A DNA stretch of 64,000 nt from UBA2638 sp046293135 (GTDB lineage: Bacteria > Pseudomonadota > Alphaproteobacteria > Micavibrionales > Micavibrionaceae): assembly GCA_046293135.1 (NCBI GenBank), contig JBKBPR010000002.1, forward strand, positions 372,001 to 436,000. The letters run 5' to 3'. The notes below the pieces were generated by a model, which ran no database searches, had not been told where the DNA came from, and was given only the letters and a program-made list of their open reading frames with translations. The position numbers and the translations under genes were made by a program. Below are positions 52,480-61,542 of this stretch, piece after piece. How positions within the stretch are numbered: position 1 is the stretch's first letter; each line of letters starts with the position of its first letter.

Positions 52480-52533
52480 AGATGTGAAAACAGAAGAATT
52501 TTAACTGTTTCACAGATGCAAAGGGTATAGAGT

Positions 52534-54972
52534 ATGGGATTGTCCAGTCTGGATGCCGCCTTATCAGGATTGCGCGTCGCGCAGCAGCAAATCAGCGTTA
52601 TCTCCAATAATGTGTCCAATGTGAACACACCTGGCTTTACACGGAAAATTTTGCCGCAAACAGCGCAGGTCAATAATGGCGTGGCCGTCGGAGTTTTGGG
52701 GCAAACGATTATCCGTAAGGTTGACCTTAATCTGGGGCGTGACCTGTGGACGCAGGTCAGCGCGGTCGGTATGCTTGAGGTGCGGAATAAATATCTCTCT
52801 CGGATTGAGCAATTTCACGGTGACCCAAGGGCCGAGCTTTCCGTTGCGGCGGAATTATCGCGCCTACAGGATTCGTTCTCGGCGCTTTCGGATTCCCCCG
52901 GTGATAGCTTCGCGCAATCCGATACGGTGAACCGCGCTGTTGTTGCCGCCCAAAAAATCAATGATCTGAGCAATCTTATTATGCGCTCCCGCAATGATGC
53001 ACAAGATGAGTTGGCCGTGACCATCACACGGGTTAATCAGCTGCTTGAGCAAATCGCGGATCTGAATGACACAATCCAGAATAATCTGAGTATTGGCCGC
53101 AGCACAGCCGTGACGGAAGATAAGCGCGATGAGGCGATCAAGGAGCTGGCCGAATTGATCGATATCAGCTTTTTTGTGCGCGGCGATGGGGTGATGGTTG
53201 TGCAGACCCGCCAAGGGGTTGAGCTGGCCGATATTCGCGCCAGAAAAATCGAATTTCGTCCGACGCCGCTGGGGGCGGGTTCTTATTATCCTGTATCCGC
53301 TGCCGGATTATATGTGGTTGATAAGAATTTTTCGGGCGATGCCGCAACCTCCCCGACCGCTATCAATATTACCGAGCGAAATCTGGGCGGTAGAATTGGC
53401 GGGCTTTTGGAGTTGCGTGACCGTGATTTCCCGCAGCAACTCGCCCAGCTTGATGAGCTGGCGCATAAATTGGCATTGCGCTTTGATACGCAGGGTTTGA
53501 GATTGTTCACCGATGCGACGGGTAATATCCCCGATGATACCCCGCCAGACCCATCACTGAACCCGCCGCAAGCCGTTGGCTATCTTGGGTTTTCTTCACA
53601 AATTCGGGTTAATCAGGCGGTGTTGAATGATAATTCGCTTGTGCAAAAAGGAACTTATGGTGCGACTATTCAAAGCGGCTCGAACGAGGTTATCCGCCGC
53701 GTCATTGAATTCACATTCGGCAGTGTGAGTTATCAGCAGGCTTTTAATGATAACCCAGACACGCAGGTTGATCTGGTCAATACGGGCGGGCTTGATTTGC
53801 AATCATGGCTCGGCTTGTTCACCAGTAACAGTGTCACGGCGGCGCGGACATTATCGGGCTTTGTTGATCCTGACGGGCCGGGCGGCTTAAGCGCGATTGA
53901 TGTTTTGGTTGGCTCGGCCGGCGGTTTGCTCGATGACCCGAATGATCAATTCTCCGTTACCTTTGATCAGCCCGGGCTTGTACCCGCTGCCTCGCCGCTC
54001 ACAATTACCATTGATCTGAGCGCTGTGCCGCAAACTGGGGCGAATGCCGCCGAGGATATCGTTAATCATATCAATGATCTTATTGCCTTGGCTGCGCCTG
54101 ATTCCAGATTGAATGCAAGCGCCGCCGTTGGCCCGAATGGAGAGATTGTTTTCCGCAGTTCTGCCAATATTACAATTGATGCCTCTATCCCCAACGGGAT
54201 GGGGCAGGACGGATTAACGCATCTGGGCTTGCTTGAGGGCACAACCAATGCCGTTAATCATCCTTATTTTGATGTGCAGGTCGGCAATGATTCGCCCGTC
54301 CGTATTACAATTGAGCCGGGCGATACCGCTGCAACCCTCATATCCAAATTGCAAGGGATTGGTAATCTTGCGGTGCGTTTGAACGGTGATGTGCTGGAGC
54401 TGCGTCCCGGTGATGATGACGGTTTTATCAATCAGAGCTTCGGCGGTGATATAAAAATTATTGGCGGGCCGTTCTCGGTGAATGGCGCGGGGTATGGCTC
54501 TCCGCCTGCTGCGGGTGTGCGTACAACGATTGACAACGGGGTTAATATTACCTCGGCGCTGTTTGGGACATATAGTATCAATAGCGGGGTGATTACGAAT
54601 ACTTCGCCCGTGACATCGGTCAGCTATGAATCGGAAACTTCGACAGGGTCAGGGATCAACCTGACTTTCCGTGACCGTCTGTTAGGGCCGAATGCCGCTA
54701 TCTCAACGGGGATTGTCGGAGCAACGCGTTTGACCGATTTTGCGCAAAAAATGATTAACCAGCAATCAAGCACACTCATTTCCATCCGTAATGCGCAGGA
54801 AGATGAGCAAACCTTGCGTGATGTGCTGCAAACCCAATTGTTGAACGAATCGGGTGTTAATCTTGATGAGGAATTGGCGAATTTGATTGTGTACCAGACC
54901 TCTTTTTCCGCTGCCGCCCGTGTGGTCAAGGCCGTGGACGAGATGTTTCAGGAGCTTTTAAATGCGTTTTAG
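52534..54972 (+). CDS. flgK: Flagellar hook-associated protein 1 FlgK
   Basis: Joins hook and filament. The N-terminus MGLSSLDAALSGLRVAQQQISVISNNVSNVNTPGFTR is diagnostic, and the C-terminal helices include NQQSSTLISIRNAQEDEQTLRDVLQTQ and VYQTSFSAAARVVKAVDEMFQELLNAF. The 812 residues exceed the usual 450-650, because the surface-exposed central domains (about 300-700) are enlarged. It has AAGGG 8 bases before ATG. Codon usage resembles the housekeeping genes more than the adjacent dot genes. Confidence 0.96.
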   Translation: MGLSSLDAALSGLRVAQQQISVISNNVSNVNTPGFTRKILPQTAQVNNGVAVGVLGQTIIRKVDLNLGRDLWTQVSAVGMLEVRNKYLSRIEQFHGDPRAELSVAAELSRLQDSFSALSDSPGDSFAQSDTVNRAVVAAQKINDLSNLIMRSRNDAQDELAVTITRVNQLLEQIADLNDTIQNNLSIGRSTAVTEDKRDEAIKELAELIDISFFVRGDGVMVVQTRQGVELADIRARKIEFRPTPLGAGSYYPVSAAGLYVVDKNFSGDAATSPTAINITERNLGGRIGGLLELRDRDFPQQLAQLDELAHKLALRFDTQGLRLFTDATGNIPDDTPPDPSLNPPQAVGYLGFSSQIRVNQAVLNDNSLVQKGTYGATIQSGSNEVIRRVIEFTFGSVSYQQAFNDNPDTQVDLVNTGGLDLQSWLGLFTSNSVTAARTLSGFVDPDGPGGLSAIDVLVGSAGGLLDDPNDQFSVTFDQPGLVPAASPLTITIDLSAVPQTGANAAEDIVNHINDLIALAAPDSRLNASAAVGPNGEIVFRSSANITIDASIPNGMGQDGLTHLGLLEGTTNAVNHPYFDVQVGNDSPVRITIEPGDTAATLISKLQGIGNLAVRLNGDVLELRPGDDDGFINQSFGGDIKIIGGPFSVNGAGYGSPPAAGVRTTIDNGVNITSALFGTYSINSGVITNTSPVTSVSYESETSTGSGINLTFRDRLLGPNAAISTGIVGATRLTDFAQKMINQQSSTLISIRNAQEDEQTLRDVLQTQLLNESGVNLDEELANLIVYQTSFSAAARVVKAVDEMFQELLNAF

Positions 54973-55021
54973 ATTTTCGGAAATTTGAAAGATAACGACA
55001 GATAACAATAAAGGTAAAAAC

Positions 55022-55039
55022 GACACGAAAAGACGTGTC
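55022..55039. promoter_or_regulatory. Hairpin in the flgK-flgL gap
   Basis: GACACG-AAAAGA-CGTGTC is a 6-base-stem hairpin 23 bases before the flgL ATG. No T-run follows, so it is more likely an mRNA-processing or stability element than a terminator. Confidence 0.35.
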
Positions 55040-55062
55040 AGAATGTATGAGGAGTAAAGAAA

Positions 55063-56271
55063 ATGGCAGGCATATCAACACTTGCAACGACAATGGAGCA
55101 GATTGGCCGGATTAAAAATATTCAGGCGAATTTCAGCCTGTTGAGCTTTCAGCTTTCGACAAATAAAAAGACCGATAAATTTTCGGGATTGGGGAGCGAT
55201 GTCCTTATATCCAAACGCGCCCGCGCCGATTTCAAGTCGTTGGAAGTCTATGATACCAATATTACGTTGGCGAATAACCGCATCAATCAAAGCCTTGCGG
55301 CGTTGCAGGAGTTTCGCAAACAATCGGAAAATCTGCGCGCGTTTCTGATTAATTTCTCAAAATCCAGCCCGCATCAGGAGGGGGAGTATATCCGTCAGGA
55401 TGATCCGCTAACACCCGGGGTTGAAACCACGCCGATCGGCCTCAGCTCCGGCAATATGGATATTGATTTTGTCACGATGACAAATTTTGCCCGTAATATT
55501 GAAGGCTTTATGCAAGATTTGATCAATCGCCGCGATGGCGACCGCTATTTATTTGCAGGCGCGGATTCGCTCAATAAGCCGCTGATTGATACGGGCTCGC
55601 TCGATACGGCGATGAGCAATGCCATCTTGAATTGGAAAAATGAAGGTACGCCAACATCAATTTCGACGGCTGACTTTATTGCTGATTTAACGCAGCGTCA
55701 GGCCACGGGCGCCAATCCCGATGCGTTTACCGATACGGTGGTCGGCTTTAATTCGGCGCTGGCCTCTGGGAATTCTGGCAATGTGTTTGCGCGGATAAAC
55801 GATCAGACGGAGGTTAATTACACCTCACTCGGCAATAGTCAGGGGCTGCGCGATATAATGGTTGCTGTTTCATTCCTGAAAAACCCCAACTTGCCGCCGA
55901 TTGCGGATGTTTATAACGAGCCTTATACATTCGGTGATATGCCAGTTGAAAATGGCGCTCCGGGCGCAACACTTGAGGAGCAGCTTGATAACTTCCTTGA
56001 AGTGTTCCAAGTTGTGACCAATATGGTGAGCAATGCGCTCAAGGAAATTGATAAGGAAATCCAACAGCTTGAAATGGCGCGGGTCAGGCTCAATGATGCT
56101 GCGAATTTCAACCGTGATCAACGTGCTTTGGCAAAAGATGTGATTTCCGATGTTGAGGATGTTGATCTGAACGAAGTTGCCGTAAAAATAAATGCCTTAC
56201 AGGTCTCTCTGGAGGCGTCTTATCGGGTGACGGCACTCACGCAGCAGCTCAGCCTTGTGAACTTTATTTAA
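55063..56271 (+). CDS. flgL: Flagellar hook-associated protein 3 FlgL
   Basis: Second junction protein between hook and filament. GAGGAG lies 8 bases before the ATG. The 402-residue protein has N-terminal helices with MEQIGRIKNIQANFSLLSFQLSTNKKTDKFSG and a C-terminal NEVAVKINALQVSLEASYRVTALTQQLSLVNFI typical of flagellin-fold helical pairs. Position after flgK is standard. It ends 32 bases from the convergent TcpQ-domain gene. Confidence 0.95.
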   Translation: MAGISTLATTMEQIGRIKNIQANFSLLSFQLSTNKKTDKFSGLGSDVLISKRARADFKSLEVYDTNITLANNRINQSLAALQEFRKQSENLRAFLINFSKSSPHQEGEYIRQDDPLTPGVETTPIGLSSGNMDIDFVTMTNFARNIEGFMQDLINRRDGDRYLFAGADSLNKPLIDTGSLDTAMSNAILNWKNEGTPTSISTADFIADLTQRQATGANPDAFTDTVVGFNSALASGNSGNVFARINDQTEVNYTSLGNSQGLRDIMVAVSFLKNPNLPPIADVYNEPYTFGDMPVENGAPGATLEEQLDNFLEVFQVVTNMVSNALKEIDKEIQQLEMARVRLNDAANFNRDQRALAKDVISDVEDVDLNEVAVKINALQVSLEASYRVTALTQQLSLVNFI

Positions 56272-56303
56272 AGCTAAGGCGGGGGTTGTGCTGCGGCGCT
56301 GTC

Positions 56304-57821
56304 TTATAAAGTTGCTGATGGTGCGGCTGGGTCTTGTACAATCAGAAGACTGACTTTCCCAGAGTTCATTGCTCTGTCGATGATACGGAAATTTGGAGTG
56401 TTGCTTTGTGGCATGCCTGTTTCAAATAGAGCAATGATAGCATCATTGATGTCACCATTCGCATTTACATCATTTTCAAGCAAGAAATCGTGTGAAGCTT
56501 CCCAAACTATATGAATATTTTCGCGTTCTGCCCAGCTGTATAAAATCTTTCTAATGTTTTGGCCTTTTTGCGCATTCCACTTACCCACTTTAATATCAGT
56601 TGTGGCCGTTGTATTTGCATCTTTTTTGATTGGCTTAAGTATATCTTTTTCATTATAAGCAGCGTTGTTCTGATCTGCAGGAATACTAAGCGCAGCAACA
56701 CGATAGCTTTTATTATCTTGTTGCTCCAAACTTGTTACATTTCCTATATCAGAAGTTGGGGTGGACTGGACTTCTTCAATAGCACCAGCGGCATCTTGCT
56801 CGACTACAGGTGAAAGAGCTGATTCTTCTTGTTCTGTCGTGACAGTTACTTCACCTGCTGCAGGTTCAATTTTAAGCATAGATTCGGTATTATTATATGT
56901 ACTGGAAGATAATGTACCCGTTTCTTCAGCTTTGATAATAATCACAGTATTGCCTGAGATGCGTGCTTCAAGTCCTACAGGCTTTAGCATTTCTTGTAAT
57001 ACTATATTCCATGATTTGTCGCCCTCCCAAGACACTCGAACGCCGGGGTTAACGGATCTCGCAAAGGAGTATGCGTGCCCCTCCGGGATAATTTGCTGCA
57101 TTGCAATTGCAAGAGGCATATCTGATCCAAATCCATAAATTGTTTCGTATTGAGAAACTTGCAGAGGCTGAGTTTCTGATACTTCAGGCTGGGAGATTAC
57201 AGCAGGTTGCATAGCCGGCTGGGAGACTACAGGAGCGGCCAAAGAAGGGGATTCCCAAGATAATTCAACTTGCTTCACATCGGTGCTTTTATTTTCAGAT
57301 ATAGAGATTGTGTCTAGTGATTGGTTTTCATGTGAATGGAGCGCGATTGGAGCTTCATTATTGAGCTCTTGTTCCAGTGGCTCTTGAATCATGGCAGTTT
57401 CAGGTTGCTCTTCAATTTGTGGAGGGGCATTAAAGATAGCGCTTTGTTCTTGTTCTATAACTCTTTCTTCAAAGGCTTGTTCAAAAGGAGCAGGCGTTAT
57501 AACTTGGCTTGAAGGCTCTGGTGTTGGCCTGATTGCAGATCTGCGGATTGTCATGGGGGGATTTTGTTCCGTAAGAATCTGAAGATCGCTTTGATCAAGG
57601 CTTTCAACCGCAGCGGGAGCATCGTCAAATACAGATTCAACAGCTGTAACGGGAGCGCTTTGGATGTTTGGTTCATTTGTTGTAACGGATGGAGGCGAAT
57701 ATTCGCGCTTGACCGGAACCCATTCAAATCCGGCAGTTGCAGAGCTTATTGCAGCAAAAATCGAAATAGTCGAAACGCTTAAAAATGTTAATTTTGCCAA
57801 AGACTTGGTGTAATTCAGCAT
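56304..57821 (-). CDS. Periplasmic protein with two TcpQ/PilL-like domains
   Basis: A 505-residue exported protein: signal peptide ending SATA|GF, a long Glu/Pro/Gln-rich disordered region (about 30-220) and two copies of a roughly 80-residue domain. The first is at about 235-305 (GSDMPLAIAMQQIIPEGHAYSFA..WNIVLQEMLKPVGLEA), the second near the C-terminus (WNAQKGQNIRKILYSWAERENIHIVW). Both match the TcpQ/PilL type, which sits beside secretins and outer-membrane pores. It follows icmT on the same strand and may bind the DotC/D/H ring. The duplication is unusual. Confidence 0.75.
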   Translation of the reverse strand: MLNYTKSLAKLTFLSVSTISIFAAISSATAGFEWVPVKREYSPPSVTTNEPNIQSAPVTAVESVFDDAPAAVESLDQSDLQILTEQNPPMTIRRSAIRPTPEPSSQVITPAPFEQAFEERVIEQEQSAIFNAPPQIEEQPETAMIQEPLEQELNNEAPIALHSHENQSLDTISISENKSTDVKQVELSWESPSLAAPVVSQPAMQPAVISQPEVSETQPLQVSQYETIYGFGSDMPLAIAMQQIIPEGHAYSFARSVNPGVRVSWEGDKSWNIVLQEMLKPVGLEARISGNTVIIIKAEETGTLSSSTYNNTESMLKIEPAAGEVTVTTEQEESALSPVVEQDAAGAIEEVQSTPTSDIGNVTSLEQQDNKSYRVAALSIPADQNNAAYNEKDILKPIKKDANTTATTDIKVGKWNAQKGQNIRKILYSWAERENIHIVWEASHDFLLENDVNANGDINDAIIALFETGMPQSNTPNFRIIDRAMNSGKVSLLIVQDPAAPSATL

Positions 57822-57935
57822 AAGCTGCCCCCGTTAGTGAATTGATATTTTAAAAACAAGACATTAACGAAAAGCCATTCAGATTACAAGTCTTTAATTA
57901 CCATAAATTATAAAAATTATGCCGAATATCTTGGA

Positions 57936-58235
57936 TTAGCCGCGGTCTAAAAGCTTTTTTTTGTGAACCCCGGCCCAACCTGGTCGCTCATAGCCAACCA
58001 ACCAAACACGAAGGCTTCTAAGTGCTGCGGGAAATGTAAGCCCTTTTTTCTCTAATATCATGAAGATGGCTGTAACAATAATACAAAGGATAAATGTAGA
58101 TGTTCTCGCGTAGACCAAAAGAAGCATGAAAGAGAGTGAAGCACGAGCATCAAGCGCAAAAAACCGTACTGTCCGCATATTGTTACGCCAGTGCCAATTT
58201 AACTGTTCTTTAATATTTTGTATTTCTTTTGCCAT
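57936..58235 (-). CDS. icmT: IcmT (TraK-like) inner-membrane protein
   Basis: A 99-residue protein matching IcmT (86 in Legionella): WHWRNNMRTVRFFALDARASLSFMLLLVYARTSTFILC, then ILEKKGLTFPAALRSLRVWLVG. The WRN..RFF.(M/L)DAR start and LEYYGxTxP-like LEKKGLTFP motif are characteristic. AGGAG lies 7 bases before ATG. Two membrane helices are predicted. It follows dotB after 125 bases, matching the R64 order traJ-traK. Confidence 0.92.
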   Translation of the reverse strand: MAKEIQNIKEQLNWHWRNNMRTVRFFALDARASLSFMLLLVYARTSTFILCIIVTAIFMILEKKGLTFPAALRSLRVWLVGYERPGWAGVHKKKLLDRG

Positions 58236-58360
58236 GGCGGCGCTCCTTGCGATTTATGCAATAATGACACAGCTTAAATCATAGCTTTAATCTTATTAAA
58301 AAGAAATAAATCTTGAGAAGATATTTGCGTAATTGAGAGGCAAAAAGGTGTGTTTGGTAT

Positions 58361-59518
58361 TTATGCGCCAGTACTTGAGGCCAGATATAGATAATGGATA
58401 CGGTCAATTTTGCCTTGTTCATATATAATTTCGGCAGAGCGTTCCATGGTTTGACCATACTGATTAATCATGCGCTGGATTTCATTCGGCCATTTTGTGA
58501 AGCTCATATCCATAAGCTTTTCCCGAACTTCATCAGGAAATTTCATCCATTCCCGCACGCCAATACGGCCACCGCCTTCACGAGGAACCAAAGCTTGCGT
58601 AACAATCAATCTCAAGCTTTCCATAAGAGCAATTGCCCGCTCTTCCCGCTCTTCCATATCGTAAACAGAGATCATTCTTTGAACTGTACTTGCAACACCC
58701 ATTGTGTGTGTCGTTGTGTAAACGGCGTGGCCTGTCTGCGCTGCTTCGATAGCAGCGTTAATTGTTTCACGATCCCGTGCCTCTCCGACAAGAATAATCT
58801 CAGGCTTTCGTCTTAGAGCGTTTCTGACACCGGCAGCAAAATCAGGAAGGTGTCTGGGAATTTCGCTTTGTGACACCAAAGAGCGTGGGCTGTTAATTGT
58901 GTCGTATGTGTATTCAATGGGCGATTCATATGTCAACATTTTGCCGCAACCACGCGGTCTTTCCAAAAGCATGCGATTTCCTGCCGCGAGGAGTGTAGAT
59001 TTACCGGATCCGGTGGGGCCCGTAATAATAACAATTCCTTGACGCGGCGCCCAATTATCCGTGATTTGTTCTTCAATGCCGAGGTCCTTCATGGTCGGCG
59101 GCTCGCTTGGGAGAACACGCATGGTAATCTGAGCAGCATCGCGTCCTTTTGAAAGAATGGCCGTAATATTCACACGAAAACGTATACGGGAATAGCGGTC
59201 AGGCCTAATTTCGTAGGATACATCAAGGTCACGACCAGATGCGAGGCGAGCCTGAGCCTCAGGGCCATATATTTTGGTTAGGAATATGGCCATATCCGCA
59301 GCATCAAGTTTACGGAAAGTTCCAGGGTATAGTGTTCCATGAATTTCATTATATACGGGCCTGTCTGATTGAATTGTAACATCAGAGGAGCCTTGCTTAA
59401 CGCACCACATAATGAAGGGATCAACATGATCTTCAGTGAAACGACTCGGCTCATCAGGCCAGGTTGCCGCTTGTGCATCTTTTGCTTTTACAAGGCTTAT
59501 CGGCTTGCGGGTTGCCAT
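58361..59518 (-). CDS. dotB: DotB (TraJ-like) secretion ATPase
   Basis: VirB11/PilT-type hexameric ATPase. Walker A is GPTGSGKST at 167-175; Walker B-like IILVGEARD at 241-249; the His box THTM at 270-273. The 385 residues match DotB (377). The segment SSDVTIQSDRPVYNEIHG is the expected N-terminal domain. It overlaps the dotC stop by 22 bases. Confidence 0.96.
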   Translation of the reverse strand: MATRKPISLVKAKDAQAATWPDEPSRFTEDHVDPFIMWCVKQGSSDVTIQSDRPVYNEIHGTLYPGTFRKLDAADMAIFLTKIYGPEAQARLASGRDLDVSYEIRPDRYSRIRFRVNITAILSKGRDAAQITMRVLPSEPPTMKDLGIEEQITDNWAPRQGIVIITGPTGSGKSTLLAAGNRMLLERPRGCGKMLTYESPIEYTYDTINSPRSLVSQSEIPRHLPDFAAGVRNALRRKPEIILVGEARDRETINAAIEAAQTGHAVYTTTHTMGVASTVQRMISVYDMEEREERAIALMESLRLIVTQALVPREGGGRIGVREWMKFPDEVREKLMDMSFTKWPNEIQRMINQYGQTMERSAEIIYEQGKIDRIHYLYLASSTGA

Positions 59519-60378
59519 TGTTCCGATCCTGTAATGAGCTGGGGAACACCAGTAATTTGAACAGCACGGTCACCGATGCGCATTTCATTTGGTCCGCCGG
59601 TAATACCACGATCAACTTGAAGAGCATAAGGCGCGGAAATCATACCTTGTGCTAGAAGCAGGCGATAACGTACCATGCCTTGATAATCAGCCACAAGGCG
59701 GTTCAGGTCGGCTTCAAAAATATCATTGGCTTGTGCGTAGCCATACTCCCAACCACGCGTGACAAGCTCAATCCACAACTCACGCTCTTCACGATTTTCA
59801 GGCAAGAGGATATCAGGGGGAAGTTCCGGATCACCCCATGCGCGCTCTAAATAAACGCGCCACGTTCTTGGTGTTGAAACAATCCGTGCATTTGCAGAGA
59901 TATTGTAAATTCTGTCTGAAACCGCGGCTTCTTGGCCTGTCGCACCGATAATCATGGCATTTTCACCGCTTGAAACTATCGGGGGCTCAATAAGAAGGCC
60001 TGATGGAGCCGGAATTAAGAGCTGGGAAAAGTCAAAAACTTTATCCAGATAGCGAGCACGATAGTTTAGCTCTTGTCTGATTTCGTATATGCGCCTCGAT
60101 AAGCCTGCGCGTGCACCAAAAGATAGAGCGGCCTCGCGAATAGCTTCTTGTCGGATATCAATCGGCAGGCCAGGATCTCTCGGATTTTTTTGGGTTGGTT
60201 GCACATTCATAATGTGATTGAGCGATGGCGGCGGTGGCGGCTCTGCCGAAGCCGGAGTGCTGTGAAATGATGATGCGACCAGTATAAGCCCAAAAAACAT
60301 GCTCAATAATAGCTTGGAGACTTCAATTTTTTTTGAAGGTTCTTGATGGCGACGTTGCAAAAAATTCAGCGATATCAT
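59497..60378 (-). CDS. dotC: DotC (TraI-like) outer-membrane core protein
   Basis: Outer-membrane partner of DotD and DotH. ATG 60378 directly follows the dotD stop and has GTGGGA upstream; the longer ORF overlaps dotD. The 293 residues (Legionella 303) include RQEAIREAALSFGARAGLSRRIYEIRQELNYRARYLDKVFDF and a C-terminal domain with TWRVYLERAW and GWEYGYAQANDIFEADLNRL, all DotC hallmarks. The leader ends ASAEPPPPP and has no lipobox cysteine, unlike Legionella DotC, so it is probably cleaved but not lipidated. Confidence 0.93.
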   Translation of the reverse strand: MISLNFLQRRHQEPSKKIEVSKLLLSMFFGLILVASSFHSTPASAEPPPPPSLNHIMNVQPTQKNPRDPGLPIDIRQEAIREAALSFGARAGLSRRIYEIRQELNYRARYLDKVFDFSQLLIPAPSGLLIEPPIVSSGENAMIIGATGQEAAVSDRIYNISANARIVSTPRTWRVYLERAWGDPELPPDILLPENREERELWIELVTRGWEYGYAQANDIFEADLNRLVADYQGMVRYRLLLAQGMISAPYALQVDRGITGGPNEMRIGDRAVQITGVPQLITGSEQWQPASR

Positions 60379-60379
60379 T

Positions 60380-60895
60380 TTAATTCCCACTGGAAATCCC
60401 TGTGACAGGCGCGTAGTGAATCTCGACGGTGCGGCGGTTTGCATCAACTCTCAGGTTGGCGCGTAAACCAAGCTGTAGGCCAACATCTCTGAGGACTTCA
60501 ACAATTGGTCTATTTTGTACATCTAAAGACACAACTGTTGGAACTGGCGGAGCATTGCCAATAACCATGAAATTGTATCCTGCGCGATCAGCTAAGGTCT
60601 TGGTAATTGGCTCAACAGGCCCGACCCAATTTACAGTGATAGATCGGCGCAGTTCGATCGGGGCATCATCGATTGTTGAAACAGGGATACCGGGAGAGCG
60701 GGCATATTCAACCGCCGCAAGGGTCTCCAGCGCTGTGGAAGCACGATCTGCAGCGTCTGCAAGCATTGCCGAAACACTATCCGGTGCCGCAACAAGCTGC
60801 GGCGCATCGCCGCTAAATTTTGTTACACCGGGCGTACATGCGGAGAGTAAAATGATAAGCGATAAAACCAGAGGTGAGGATGCTGTATGTTTCAT
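60380..60895 (-). CDS. dotD: DotD (TraH-like) outer-membrane lipoprotein
   Basis: Core lipoprotein of the type IVB outer-membrane complex. ATG 60895 gives a lipoprotein leader ending LLSAC with C20 and a product of 171 residues (Legionella 163). The mature part has an N-terminal disordered region and a C-terminal domain with ITVNWVGPVEPITKTLADRAGYNF and PIVEVLRDVGLQLGLRANLRVDANRRTVEIHY, typical of DotD and secretin-N-like folds. A longer reading to 60961 is unsupported. Confidence 0.92.
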   Translation of the reverse strand: MKHTASSPLVLSLIILLSACTPGVTKFSGDAPQLVAAPDSVSAMLADAADRASTALETLAAVEYARSPGIPVSTIDDAPIELRRSITVNWVGPVEPITKTLADRAGYNFMVIGNAPPVPTVVSLDVQNRPIVEVLRDVGLQLGLRANLRVDANRRTVEIHYAPVTGISSGN

Positions 60896-61045
60896 GCTCG
60901 GTAAAATCCTAAAAAATAGAGCTATAATTTTAGTGCTATAGAAATTTATATATCGAATCAAGACTAAACACTGTTTTATATTTCTACAAGCGGGTAGAAA
61001 TTTTTATACAATGCTAATTTTGGGTTAGTTTCAAATAAATTGGCT

Positions 61046-61462
61046 CTAACGGTGACTTCGTACCAGCCCATTGTCTTTCATAATATTAATAACACGATTT
61101 TGATACCGTTTTCCATGATGCGGGGTTCTGGAGTTATAATAAGCAATAGCCGTTGATAGGCTTTGCGTTTCATCAATGTGCTGTCGCAGTATCCATGCCG
61201 AAACTCCGACATTGGTGCAAGCATCATCACGCACCCATTTGCGGGCCGTGGCCTCGCTGACGCCCCATTTGCGGGCAAGCTCCGGTAGCCAGATTGTATT
61301 GATTTGCATCGGGCCTAAATCATAAGAACCGTTGGTGTTTTTTACTTCTTGTCCGATTTGCCCGCCTTCAGCCTTGTATATTCCCACCAAAACGGCTGGC
61401 GGGATAGAATAGGTTTGCGAGGCTAGCATTAAACAAGCGGCTAAAATTTTACTGGCGGCCAT
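61046..61462 (-). CDS. Lytic transglycosylase (SLT-type), T4SS-associated
   Basis: A 138-residue muramidase-like protein that likely opens peptidoglycan for the secretion channel. SIPPAVLVGIYKAEGGQIG with catalytic Glu32 in KAEGG, and NGSYDLGPMQINTIWLPELARKWG, followed by AIAYYNSR, form the SLT pattern of TrbN/IpgF-type enzymes. The N-terminal 18 residues are hydrophobic enough for a signal peptide. It is upstream of dotD on the same strand. Confidence 0.92.
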   Translation of the reverse strand: MAASKILAACLMLASQTYSIPPAVLVGIYKAEGGQIGQEVKNTNGSYDLGPMQINTIWLPELARKWGVSEATARKWVRDDACTNVGVSAWILRQHIDETQSLSTAIAYYNSRTPHHGKRYQNRVINIMKDNGLVRSHR

Positions 61463-61542
61463 GATGTATCTATATCAAGTTTTTTTGATTGAGGCTTTGT
61501 TATAATAACTATGCGATATTTTTTTAAGATTCTTCAAGGAAA

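Noticed and set aside
54066..54248. Minus-strand ORFs inside flgK and other long genes
   Set aside because: They follow the complementary frame of real genes with no start signals or family features; shadows.
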